From: Pseudomonas sp. PIC25
GTDB lineage: Bacteria > Pseudomonadota > Gammaproteobacteria > Pseudomonadales > Pseudomonadaceae
Length of the DNA stretch: 64,000 nt
Assembly (NCBI RefSeq): GCF_002286785.1
Contig: NZ_MUJY01000046.1
Span: 32,062 to 96,061 of the forward strand
Direction: 5' to 3'
Part shown: piece by piece, positions 9,799 to 17,813 of the stretch
How the letters are laid out: every line of letters begins with the position of its first letter
Position numbering within the stretch: the stretch's first letter is position 1
The notes under the pieces: generated by a model
Told to the model about the DNA's origin: nothing
Database searches by the model: none
The model's input: the letters and a program-made list of their open reading frames with translations, nothing else
Position numbers and translations under genes: made by a program

Positions 9799-10371
9799 AT
9801 GCGACTGTCCAACCGTTTCCTTCGCCGCCCGGTCGCGCCCGGCTTGCTGGCGGTCTGCCTCCTGGCCTCCGGATGTGCCACCACCGCGGCGCCGCCGAGC
9901 CCGCCACTCGTGGAAGAGGCGGTCAGGGTACCGCCCGATGCCATAGCACCCACGCTGATCCCCGTGGCCCGCTACGGACGCTACACCCTGGTCGAGCTGG
10001 TGCCGGAGCCCGCGCAGCGTGATCTCTTGCAGCAGGCGGTGGAGGTCTCGATTCCGCCCATGCTCGATGCCAGCGTGGGCGACGCCATGCGCCATGTGCT
10101 CCTGCGCTCGGGCTACCGGCTCTGCGATGCGGCCGAGGCCGCCACCCTCTACGCGCTGCCGCTGCCTGCCGCACACCTGCGCCTGGGCCCGCTGATGCTG
10201 CGCGATGCATTGCTGACCCTTGCCGGCCCCGCCTGGGAGCTGTCGGTCGATGACTTGACCCGCCAGGTCTGCTTCAGCCGGCACGGTACTCCCACCTTCC
10301 TTTCCGCCAACCCGCCCGGCACCGCCACGCCCGCGCCGGACGCCGACCGGCCCGAGGAGATGCAGCCATGA
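9799..10371 (+). CDS. PilL-like lipoprotein of PFGI-1-class ICE (TIGR03748 type)
   Basis: 190 residues. A signal sequence ends in a lipobox-like LASGC, so the mature protein is probably anchored to the outer membrane by Cys24. The rest (RYGRYTLVELVPEPAQRDLLQQ, then LGPLMLRDALLTLAGPAWEL) matches the short PilL/PilN-N-type protein that opens the transfer block of PFGI-1-class elements. The family is related to type IV pilus secretin-associated proteins and is thought to help in mating-pair formation. It overlaps the next gene by 4 bp. Confidence 0.75.
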   Translation: MRLSNRFLRRPVAPGLLAVCLLASGCATTAAPPSPPLVEEAVRVPPDAIAPTLIPVARYGRYTLVELVPEPAQRDLLQQAVEVSIPPMLDASVGDAMRHVLLRSGYRLCDAAEAATLYALPLPAAHLRLGPLMLRDALLTLAGPAWELSVDDLTRQVCFSRHGTPTFLSANPPGTATPAPDADRPEEMQP

Positions 10372-11015
10372 CCTTCCCCCAAGCGCCATCCGAGCGCAAT
10401 TCCCGCACGCGCTGGCTCAAGGTCGCCGCGGCCTTCTGGCTGCTGCTCATCAGTGCCGTGGCACTCATCAACAGCGTCGGCCTGTCGCGGCTCGCCGAAC
10501 AGACCCAGGGCAGCACACAGGATGCGCAGGTCAATGCGCTGGGCCTGCGCGTGGCCGATCTCGAACAACAGGCCGATGCGGACAAGCGCCGTCCGGCGCC
10601 GATCAGCCAGGCCGAATTCGCCACCGCGCGGCAGGCGCTGGACGAACGGATGGCGCGCCTCGAAGAGACCGATGAGGCGAGGGCCTTGGCGATCGACCTG
10701 CAGACGCTGCAGGCGCGCGTGAACGGAATCGAGACCCGTCTGGAGAAGACCCGGCAGGTGGCATCCGCCGCTCGCCCGCGCGCTCCGGTTGCGACGAAGC
10801 CCAAGGTGCCGGAGCCGCCGTTCCGGGTGCTCGGCGTGGAGCTGCGGGGATGCGAGCGCTTTCTGTCGATCACCTCCACCGCCGCGGCCTCGCTCGCGGG
10901 CGCCCGGCTGCTGCGCGAGGGCGATGCCGAGGGCGGCTGGCAACTGCAGTCCATCGAGGCGCAGGCGGGCGTGTTCCAGGTGAACGGCCAGACGCAGCGC
11001 GTCGCGGTGCCGTAG
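10368..11015 (+). CDS. Single-pass inner-membrane coiled-coil protein, function unknown
   Basis: 215 residues. One hydrophobic segment (about residues 22-42, FWLLLISAVALINSVGL) is followed by a polar helix of about 90 residues with heptad-like spacing and then a small globular C-terminus (RVLGVELRGCERFLSIT...). The topology is likely N-in with the C-terminal domain in the periplasm. Its position between the PilL-like gene and the PFL_4693-like gene is conserved in ICEclc-type transfer regions as far as I recall, so it is probably an accessory part of the mating apparatus. I do not recognise a named domain. Confidence 0.7.
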   Translation: MTFPQAPSERNSRTRWLKVAAAFWLLLISAVALINSVGLSRLAEQTQGSTQDAQVNALGLRVADLEQQADADKRRPAPISQAEFATARQALDERMARLEETDEARALAIDLQTLQARVNGIETRLEKTRQVASAARPRAPVATKPKVPEPPFRVLGVELRGCERFLSITSTAAASLAGARLLREGDAEGGWQLQSIEAQAGVFQVNGQTQRVAVP

Positions 11016-11029
11016 GAGATGCCATGGCC

Positions 11030-11095
11030 CCCACGCTCACTTCGTTCGCTGCCCCCCGAGGGGGCTTCAGCCTCCTTGAGGCGGCTCGGCGGAGG
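11030..11095. repeat. REP-like GC-rich palindromic repeat of Burkholderiales type
   Basis: Two nested palindromes: GCCCCC-CGA-GGGGGC (11051-11065) and CCTCC (11071-11075) with GGAGG (11091-11095). The order 'TTCG...GCTGCCCCCCGAGGGGGC...CTTGAGGCGGC..GGCGG' resembles, from memory, an intergenic repeat common in Comamonadaceae genomes. It fills the only sizeable gap in an otherwise overlapping run of genes and supplies the Shine-Dalgarno sequence of the next gene. Confidence 0.55.
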
Positions 11096-11101
11096 CTGTC
11101 C

Positions 11102-11821
11102 ATGAACCTGCGGCCGTCGCTCGCTGCCGTCGTTCTGTTCGCCGCTTTCGGCGCATCCGCCCAGCCGGCCCCGGTGACGAACTCGCGCATGGTGCCCGCC
11201 CAGGTGCAGCCGGGCACTGATGCCGCGCTCGACGAGAGGCAGGCGCGGGAATGGGGGCTTCAGCCCGAGGAGTGGGCGCGCTATCGGCAACTGATGCAGG
11301 GGCCGCTCGGCGTCTACTCCCCGAACCTCGATCCGCTCACGGCGCTGGGCATCGAGGCCCGCAGCGAGGAGGAGCGCAGGCGCTACGCCGAGTTGCAGGT
11401 GCAGGCCGAGGCCCGGCGCGTCGGCAAGACGCTGGCCTACCAGCGGGCCTACGACGCGGCGTGGCAGCGCCTGTTTCCCGGCCAGCCGCGCGTGAGCCTG
11501 CCCGGCGCCAAGGCGCAGGGTGCCGGCAACACCGGCTCCGGGCGCCTGGCGGTCTTCGTCAAGGCCGACTGCGCACCGTGCGCGCAGCGCGTGCAGCAGT
11601 TGCAGGCGGCCGGCACGGCCTTCGATCTCTACGTGGTCGGCAGCCGTCAGGACGACGCGCGCATCCGGCAGTGGGCCACCCAGGCGGGCATCGACCCGGC
11701 CAGGGTGCGCGCCCGCACCATCACGCTCAACCACGATGCGGGGCGCTGGCTGTCGCTCGGGCTGCCCGGCGAGCTGCCGGCCGTGGTGCGCGAGGTGAAC
11801 GGTCAATGGCAGCGGCAATAG
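11102..11821 (+). CDS. PFL_4693-family ICE transfer protein (TIGR03759), thioredoxin-like
   Basis: 239 residues with a Sec signal peptide (cleavage after ASA in AAFGASAQP), so it is periplasmic. The middle (EWGLQPEEWARYRQLMQGPLG) is the signature of this ICE family. The C-terminal half has a thioredoxin-like stretch VFVKADCAPCAQRV with a CxxC pair. The start at 11102 is supported by GGAGG six bases upstream. An alternative in-frame ATG at 11024 with AGGAG would add 26 residues encoded by the repeat. The 3' end overlaps the transglycosylase gene by 16 bp. It is an essential-looking core gene of the PFGI-1 transfer module; its exact role is not known. Confidence 0.82.
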   Translation: MNLRPSLAAVVLFAAFGASAQPAPVTNSRMVPAQVQPGTDAALDERQAREWGLQPEEWARYRQLMQGPLGVYSPNLDPLTALGIEARSEEERRRYAELQVQAEARRVGKTLAYQRAYDAAWQRLFPGQPRVSLPGAKAQGAGNTGSGRLAVFVKADCAPCAQRVQQLQAAGTAFDLYVVGSRQDDARIRQWATQAGIDPARVRARTITLNHDAGRWLSLGLPGELPAVVREVNGQWQRQ

Positions 11822-12423
11822 GTACTCCGGGCCGGGAGCGTCGGCCATCCCGCGTCGCCATCCGCTGCGCCAGCGCCGTGCTGCTGCTCGCCACCGGCGG
11901 CTGGGCGTTGGCCGCCCTGGCGCGGGAAGTGCCGCCGGCCTATCAACTGGCGGCGCATCGCGCAGACGTGCCGGCGGCGGTGCTGTACGCGGTGGCTTTG
12001 CAGGAGAGCGGCGCCATGTTGCGCGGGCGCCTGATCCCCTGGCCGTGGACGCTCAACGTCGCCGGCACGCCGCAGCGCTATGTCACCCGCGCCGAGGCCT
12101 GCGCGGGGCTGCACCGTGCGCTCACCTACACGCCGGCCAATCGCATCGACGCCGGCCTCGGCCAGGTCAATCTCGGCTACCACGCGCATCGCTACACGCA
12201 GCCCTGCGAGCTGCTGGACCCGTACCGCAACCTCGCCATCGCCGCCGAGATCCTGCGCGAGCAGCACTCGCCGGGCGAGGACTGGCTGCTCGCCATCGGC
12301 CGCTACCACCGCCCGGCCGGGGGCGCCCCCGCGGCGCGCTACCGGCGCAGCGTGCATCGGCACCTGACCCGCGTGCTCGACCCCGGCGTTCCCGTTCCAA
12401 CCCTCAAGGCCACCACGCCATGA
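11806..12423 (+). CDS. Lytic transglycosylase (SLT family) of the transfer apparatus
   Basis: 205 residues. An N-terminal hydrophobic segment (ASAVLLLATGGWALAALA) acts as signal or anchor. The SLT lysozyme-like domain shows the catalytic glutamate in ALQESGAML and the later GLGQVNLGYH motif. The enzyme cleaves peptidoglycan glycan strands so that the mating channel can cross the cell wall, the role of VirB1-like proteins. It starts inside the preceding gene and overlaps the next by 4 bp, so it is part of the same polycistronic unit. Confidence 0.88.
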   Translation: MAAAIGTPGRERRPSRVAIRCASAVLLLATGGWALAALAREVPPAYQLAAHRADVPAAVLYAVALQESGAMLRGRLIPWPWTLNVAGTPQRYVTRAEACAGLHRALTYTPANRIDAGLGQVNLGYHAHRYTQPCELLDPYRNLAIAAEILREQHSPGEDWLLAIGRYHRPAGGAPAARYRRSVHRHLTRVLDPGVPVPTLKATTP

Positions 12424-12953
12424 ACCACATCGTCCTCGTCGCCGCCATCGGGCTGCTGTCCGCGACCACCGTCTTTGCCCAAACCGCCTCCGCGCCGCTG
12501 ATCGTCGTCGAGGACCGTGGCGGCGCGTCCGCCTTGCCGTACTACCAGCCCTTGAATCCGCAGCCGGACGACACCGCGCGGCCAGCCCCGCTGCCACGCC
12601 CGCACGTGGGCAACTCGGCCGAGGCCGAAGCCGCGATGCTGCCAGTGCGCTCGGCGAACCTGTCGCCGGGTGACGTGCCGCGCCGCGTGATCCGCGCGCC
12701 GGGCCTGACGCCGCTGTTCCTGGTCGGCGACGATGCACGCTCGCGCGCCTGGCTGCGGCAGCGCCACGCCGCGCTGCGGGAGCTGGGCGCCGCGGGCCTG
12801 GTGGTCAACGTGGAATCGACGGCGGCGCTGGTCGAGCTGCGCCGCCTGGCGCCCGGCCTGACCCTCGCGCCGGCGTCGGGCGACGACCTGGCCCAGCGCC
12901 TGGGCCTGCGCCACTACCCGGTGCTCATCACCGCCACCGGCATCGAGCAGTGA
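12420..12953 (+). CDS. PFL_4695-family ICE transfer protein (TIGR03765)
   Basis: 177 residues with a signal peptide (MNHIVLVAAIGLLSATTVFAQ). The start is fixed by the ATGA overlap with the transglycosylase gene. The mature protein contains LIVVEDRGGASALPYYQPL and a C-terminal GLRHYPVLITATGIEQ, both characteristic of this ICE family. The second half resembles a small alpha/beta fold (TPLFLVGDDARSRAWL, GLVVNVES). Periplasmic; function in conjugation unknown but always beside the coupling protein gene in this element type. Confidence 0.82.
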   Translation: MNHIVLVAAIGLLSATTVFAQTASAPLIVVEDRGGASALPYYQPLNPQPDDTARPAPLPRPHVGNSAEAEAAMLPVRSANLSPGDVPRRVIRAPGLTPLFLVGDDARSRAWLRQRHAALRELGAAGLVVNVESTAALVELRRLAPGLTLAPASGDDLAQRLGLRHYPVLITATGIEQ

Positions 12954-12957
12954 GACG

Positions 12958-15120
12958 ATGGCGCAGCCGCATGCGGTGGAAGTTCTGCTCCGTCCCGCGG
13001 TGGAGCTTTACACCGTGGCGGTCTGCGCCGGCGCCGCGCTTCTGTGCCTGGTGGCACCGTGGTCGCTCGCGCTGAATCCGCTGCTGGGCCTGGGAACGGC
13101 GCTGGCCTTCCTGACCTTCGGCGCCATCCGCCTGCATGACGCCTGGGCGATCCTACGCTACCGGCGCAACATCCGCCGCCTGCCGCGCTACGTGATGACC
13201 AGCCGCAACGTGCCGGTGAGCCAGCAACGGCTGTTCGTCGGCCGGGGTTTCAAGTGGGAGCAGCGGCACACGCACCGGCTGATGCAGACCTGCCGGCCGG
13301 AGTTCCGCCGCTTCGTGGAGCCGACCGCAATCTATCGCACGGCGCGGCGGATGGAGGAGCGGCTGGAGTTCGCGCCGTTTCCACTATCGAAGCTCGCGCG
13401 GGTCCTGGCCTGGGACAGCCCATTCAACCCGGCCCGGCCGCTGCCGCCGGTGGGCGGACAGCCACGGCTTCACGGCATCGAACCCCACGAGACCGACGTG
13501 ACGCTGCCGCTGGGCGAGCGCGTGGGCCACTCGCTGGTGCTCGGCACCACGCGCGTGGGCAAGACGCGGCTGGCCGAGCTGTTCATCACGCAGGACATCC
13601 GCCGCCGCAATGCGGCCGGCGAGTACGAGGTGGTGATCGTTTTCGACCCCAAGGGCGATGCCGACCTGCTCAAGCGCATGTACGTGGAGGCCAAGCGCGC
13701 CGGGCGCGAAGGCGAGTTCTACGTCTTCCACCTGGGCTGGCCGGACATCAGCGCGCGCTACAACGCGGTGGGCCGCTTCGGGCGCATCTCCGAGGTCGCC
13801 ACGCGCATCGCCGGCCAGCTCTCCGGCGAAGGCAACAGCGCCGCATTCCGCGAGTTCGCCTGGCGCTTCGTCAACATCATCGCCCGCGCCCTGGTCGAGC
13901 TGGGACAGCGGCCCGACTACCTGCTGATCCAGCGCCACGTCATCAACATCGACGCGCTGTTCATCGAGTACGCGCGGCACTACTTCGCCAAGAACGAGCC
14001 GAAGGCCTGGGAGGTCATCGTCCAGCTCGAAGCCAGGCTCAACGACAAGAACATCCCGCGCAACATGATCGGGCGCGAGAAGCGCGTCGTGGCGCTGGAG
14101 CAGTACCTGTCGCAGGTGCGCGTCTACGACCCGGTGCTCGACGGCCTGCGGTCGGCCGTGCGCTACGACCGGACCTACTTCGACAAGATCGTCGCCTCGC
14201 TGCTGCCGCTGCTGGAGAAGCTGACCACCGGCAAGATCGCGCAACTGCTGGCACCGAACTATTCGGACCTGTCCGACCCGCGGCCGATCTTCGACTGGAT
14301 GCAGATCATCCGCAAGCGCGCGGTGGTCTACGTGGGGCTGGATGCGTTGTCCGATGCGGAGGTGGCCGCGGCTGTCGGCAACTCGATGTTCAGCGATCTG
14401 GTGTCGGTCGCGGGGCACATCTACAAGTTCGGCATCGACGACGGCCTGCCGGGTGCGTCGACCGGCGTGAAGGTGCCCATCAACGTCCACGCCGACGAGT
14501 TCAACGAACTGATGGGCGACGAGTTCATCCCGATGGTCAACAAGGGGGGCGGCGCGGGTGTGCAGGTGACGGCCTACACGCAGACGCTCAGCGACATTGA
14601 GGCGCGCATCGGCAACCGCGCCAAGGCAGGCCAGGTGATCGGCAACTTCAACAACCTCTTCATGTTGAGGGTAAGGGAGACCGCCACCGCGGAACTGCTG
14701 ACGCGGCAACTGCCCAAGGTCGATGTCCACGCCACCGCGATCATGAGCGGCGCCACCGACAGCTCCGATCCGCTCGGCAACACCGCCTTCACGTCCAGCA
14801 CCCAGGACCGCATCAGCACGACCAGCGTGCCGCTGATCGAGCCCGCACATGTGGTGGCCTTGCCCAAGGGGCAGTGCTTCGCGCTGATCGAGGGCGGCAC
14901 GCTCTGGAAGGTGCGCATGCCCTTGCCGGCCCCCGACCCCGACGAGGCCATGCCCCAGGATCTGCAGCAGCTGGCCGGCTACATGCGCCAGCACTACGTC
15001 GAGGCCGGCGACTGGTGGGAGAACCAGGGCATGCCGGGCCTGCAGGACGGCGCATTGCCCGCCGACCTGGTGGACGACTTCAAGCAGATGGCGGCCGCCG
15101 CTGACGGACCGGAAGCATGA
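12958..15120 (+). CDS. traD: TraD/VirD4-type coupling ATPase of PFGI-1-class ICE (TIGR03754)
   Basis: 720 residues. Two N-terminal membrane helices (about 14-36 and 40-60) anchor the protein. Walker A GTTRVGKT is at 196-203 and VIVFDPKGD follows about 30 residues later; a Walker B-like segment INVHADEFNEL lies near residue 505. The protein is the type IV coupling protein: it brings the relaxase-DNA complex to the mating channel and drives transfer with ATP. The C-terminus is acidic and alanine-rich. It overlaps the PFL_4697-like gene by 4 bp. The 585-residue frame on the other strand here is a GC-rich shadow. Confidence 0.92.
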   Translation: MAQPHAVEVLLRPAVELYTVAVCAGAALLCLVAPWSLALNPLLGLGTALAFLTFGAIRLHDAWAILRYRRNIRRLPRYVMTSRNVPVSQQRLFVGRGFKWEQRHTHRLMQTCRPEFRRFVEPTAIYRTARRMEERLEFAPFPLSKLARVLAWDSPFNPARPLPPVGGQPRLHGIEPHETDVTLPLGERVGHSLVLGTTRVGKTRLAELFITQDIRRRNAAGEYEVVIVFDPKGDADLLKRMYVEAKRAGREGEFYVFHLGWPDISARYNAVGRFGRISEVATRIAGQLSGEGNSAAFREFAWRFVNIIARALVELGQRPDYLLIQRHVINIDALFIEYARHYFAKNEPKAWEVIVQLEARLNDKNIPRNMIGREKRVVALEQYLSQVRVYDPVLDGLRSAVRYDRTYFDKIVASLLPLLEKLTTGKIAQLLAPNYSDLSDPRPIFDWMQIIRKRAVVYVGLDALSDAEVAAAVGNSMFSDLVSVAGHIYKFGIDDGLPGASTGVKVPINVHADEFNELMGDEFIPMVNKGGGAGVQVTAYTQTLSDIEARIGNRAKAGQVIGNFNNLFMLRVRETATAELLTRQLPKVDVHATAIMSGATDSSDPLGNTAFTSSTQDRISTTSVPLIEPAHVVALPKGQCFALIEGGTLWKVRMPLPAPDPDEAMPQDLQQLAGYMRQHYVEAGDWWENQGMPGLQDGALPADLVDDFKQMAAAADGPEA

Positions 15121-15866
15121 GCGATCCAGCCGTCGCGGCACAGCGCCAGCAGCAACGACAGCAAGGCCTGATCGCCGGCCTGGTCACGCTGCCGTTCCGC
15201 TTCTTCGGCGTGCTGTGCGGCGCACTGCTGCTGTGCATCCTGATCGAATGCGTCGGCATGCACTTCTTCTGGCCCGATCAGGGCTGGCGCCACGCGCAGG
15301 GCATGCTGCACTACGAGCTGGATCAGCTCTCCACGCACTTCACGCGCAGCGCCCTGGTGCAGGAGCCGGGGCGCACCGCGCACCGGCTCGTCGAACACGG
15401 CTACGACTGGCTGTTCGTGAAGAGCGGCCTGCTGGACTGGATACGCGATGCCTCGACGCAGGCCAGCGCCGGCAGCCATCGCCCGACCAAGGATTTCCGC
15501 TACTACATCGGCTTGGTCTACGTGAACGTGGAGAGCTACCTGATCGCGGCCGCCTACACCACGCTGGTCTTCCTCGTGCGGCTGCTGGTGCTGTGCCTGA
15601 CCTTGCCGCTGTTCCTGATGTCCGCCTTCGTCGGGCTGGTGGACGGTCTGGTGCGCCGGGATGTGCGCCGTTTCGGCGCCGGCCGCGAGTCGGGCTTCAT
15701 CTACCACCGAGCGAAGGCCGCGCTGATGCCGCTGGCCGTGCTGCCCTGGGTGATCTACCTCGCATTGCCAGTGAGCGTGAACCCGCTGCTGATCCTGCTG
15801 CCCAGCGCCGCACTGCTCGGCGTGGCGGTGTGCATCGCGGCGGCGACGTTCAAGAAGTACTTGTGA
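15117..15866 (+). CDS. PFL_4697-family ICE inner-membrane protein (TIGR03747)
   Basis: 249 residues with four or five hydrophobic segments (about 25-45, 140-165, 200-220, 225-245). The motif YYIGLVYVNVESYL and the family-typical FVGLVDGLVRRDVRRFGAGRESG identify it. It sits directly after traD in PFGI-1-like elements and is presumed to belong to the inner-membrane part of the transfer machinery. It is the last plus-strand transfer gene before the minus-strand cargo operon: 56 bp separate its stop from the convergent stop of the GHKL ATPase gene, and no obvious terminator is seen there. Confidence 0.85.
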   Translation: MSDPAVAAQRQQQRQQGLIAGLVTLPFRFFGVLCGALLLCILIECVGMHFFWPDQGWRHAQGMLHYELDQLSTHFTRSALVQEPGRTAHRLVEHGYDWLFVKSGLLDWIRDASTQASAGSHRPTKDFRYYIGLVYVNVESYLIAAAYTTLVFLVRLLVLCLTLPLFLMSAFVGLVDGLVRRDVRRFGAGRESGFIYHRAKAALMPLAVLPWVIYLALPVSVNPLLILLPSAALLGVAVCIAAATFKKYL

Positions 15867-15922
15867 TCTGGGTACTTGACTGCGATTGAGTATGCGCCAT
15901 CAAGTGCGGAACGACATGTGGA

Positions 15923-17686
15923 TCAGATTGAACAGGTCTCCGCCGTGCGCAGCAGCCACTCAATCTGCCGTCGCGCGGTGGAGATGACCTGCCCGAAAAT
16001 CTGAGCCTCGACATGTGGCTCGCGATTGTCTGTAGGAAAGTCGGAAGACCGACTACCGCCGACGAGCAGAACCTGAATCGGGGAACCGAGATACTTTGCC
16101 AGTTCGTGCCTATAGCCAATCGCCTGGACGTAATCTCCGTGATTCAGAGCATGGCTCGGCCGCTTAAACTCGATCAGCAGGTACTGTCCGCCGAGGTTCT
16201 CGTTGAGGAGCAGGTCGGGGCGCTTGTCGGCCTTGTCACCTGTGTAGGTCTTTCCGAGGACATCTTCCACTTGCCGCCGCAATGTACTGTTCGAGCTGAA
16301 TAGCGAGTATTCGGGACCGAATACCCACAGGTTTCGCTCCAGAGCTTTGTGCACGACGGCTTCCGTCGTAACGGCGTCACGAGCGAGCGCGTCCAGTTGA
16401 TCAAGGAAGACCTGGCGAGCCGTCGCTTGCTGTACAAGGAAGGCCATCTCTGCCAAGCCAAATTCATCCAGGCGCTCGGCTACCCCAGCGACATCGCCCG
16501 GCGTTGCTTCTGCGATGTGCTCCAGAAGGATGCGGTAGTCGGAACGCTCCATCGCTTCCAACAGCACATTTACCACCGGCTCGACTTTGCTCTCCGGTTC
16601 GCCGTAATACTTGTCGAGAATCTTCTTGATCGCGCGGTCGGCAAATACACGCTTGTGCTCTGGCAGAGCCGACAGGCGCGTGAGGATCGCTCTCTGCAAG
16701 CGGGCCTGCGCCAACTGAATTTCGCGCCGGTACTGCTGCTCATAGGCTTCTCGCAAGATGGGCTGGACGTAGCCCTCAACCTCTCTCAGAAGCTCGCTGT
16801 TCTCGACCGCCGCATCCCAGCCCGCCGTGATGTGGTCGCGCAGTCCATCTGCTTCGATCTCGCCGTAGAGCTTTCGCAGCAGCTTGGATGGAAAGTCATC
16901 TCGTTGATCAAGGCCGAAGAACCCAGGCCGTCCAACGGCCTTGCCGTCCACACGCAGAGTGATACCTGGCTGACGCAACCCGGACTTGCCGTCGCTGATG
17001 GAGAAACGCAGCTTTACCTTGCCGGCACTTGGAAGCTCTTGTTCCTGCTCTGAGTAGCTTCCGGATACGTCATCGACGTCGAGCCGCTTGCCGTCGATTG
17101 TGATGGCGAAGTCATCCTGGCGCCCGTAGTCTTGCAAAAGGATCTGGCGCAGCCGATTGGCATCCGGATAAGCCAGGCCCTGATGCAGATCGCTCAGCGT
17201 GATTGTCGTGCCATGCAGTTCCGGCCCGCAAGGCTCGCTCTGCAGGCCGATATTCAACTGTTCAATGTCTTCGACTTGGGAGAGAGCGTCCAGCCGCAAG
17301 GTGATACGACACAATCGGCCGCGCGCACGGGTTTCGAGTGTCATCACGGCTGCGGCCATGAGCCCGGCGAACTTGCCGATACCCTTGCGCCCCTTGACCA
17401 AACGATTCTTCCCGCTTGTACGCTCGCCGCGCCGCGAACGCCGGTCCGCTGCGATGGACAAGTAATGTCTGCGCAGCTCCTCCTCCGTCATGCCGGTGCC
17501 GTCGTCTTGGATAACGATGGGGTCTCCGCTCATTGGCTTTGGAAGCGCGATGGACACCCTTTCCGCATCGGCATCCCAAGCATTGTCAACGAGTTCCTTC
17601 AACGCCCGCTCGGAAGAGGAATACTCCTGGCTCAGCAATGTGGCGAGGCGGGAATCCACCTGGAAACGCAGATGAGAGCGGGTCAT
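15923..17686 (-). CDS. GHKL ATPase fused to a PD-(D/E)xK-like nuclease domain
   Basis: 587 residues. The N-terminus is a GHKL (Hsp90/MutL-type) ATPase: N-box ELVDNAWDADA (31-41), G1 DDGTGM (61-66) and G2 GRKGIGKF (99-106). The C-terminal 110 residues contain PDLLL (490-494) and LLIEFKRP (503-510), giving D491...E506-x-K508 as in PD-(D/E)xK nucleases. Such fusions occur in several bacterial defence loci, where ATP binding is thought to gate nucleic-acid cleavage. It is the last gene of the cargo operon, 127 bp after the helicase stop, so it may be a separate add-on effector. Function beyond domain level is inference. Confidence 0.8.
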   Translation of the reverse strand: MTRSHLRFQVDSRLATLLSQEYSSSERALKELVDNAWDADAERVSIALPKPMSGDPIVIQDDGTGMTEEELRRHYLSIAADRRSRRGERTSGKNRLVKGRKGIGKFAGLMAAAVMTLETRARGRLCRITLRLDALSQVEDIEQLNIGLQSEPCGPELHGTTITLSDLHQGLAYPDANRLRQILLQDYGRQDDFAITIDGKRLDVDDVSGSYSEQEQELPSAGKVKLRFSISDGKSGLRQPGITLRVDGKAVGRPGFFGLDQRDDFPSKLLRKLYGEIEADGLRDHITAGWDAAVENSELLREVEGYVQPILREAYEQQYRREIQLAQARLQRAILTRLSALPEHKRVFADRAIKKILDKYYGEPESKVEPVVNVLLEAMERSDYRILLEHIAEATPGDVAGVAERLDEFGLAEMAFLVQQATARQVFLDQLDALARDAVTTEAVVHKALERNLWVFGPEYSLFSSNSTLRRQVEDVLGKTYTGDKADKRPDLLLNENLGGQYLLIEFKRPSHALNHGDYVQAIGYRHELAKYLGSPIQVLLVGGSRSSDFPTDNREPHVEAQIFGQVISTARRQIEWLLRTAETCSI

Positions 17687-17813
17687 GCAGACTCCTCATT
17701 CAAGGTAATCCGTGCGGAACTAAAGGCCACCCGAACAGATTGGCGCAAGCTTGCTGCTCCGGCGCTTTCGCGAGGCGATCTGTTCTTGCAGACTACACAT
17801 CCACCGCGAGCCA

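Noticed and set aside
10850..11101. Long N-terminal extension of the PFL_4693-like frame
   Set aside because: It overlaps the coiled-coil gene and puts 84 Arg/Ala-rich residues before a clear signal peptide; ATG 11102 has GGAGG at good spacing.
13384..15141. 585-residue open frame on the minus strand over traD
   Set aside because: It is antisense to a well-recognised coupling ATPase, has no recognisable motif, and its composition (many His, Arg, Gln, Val) is typical of GC-rich shadow frames.
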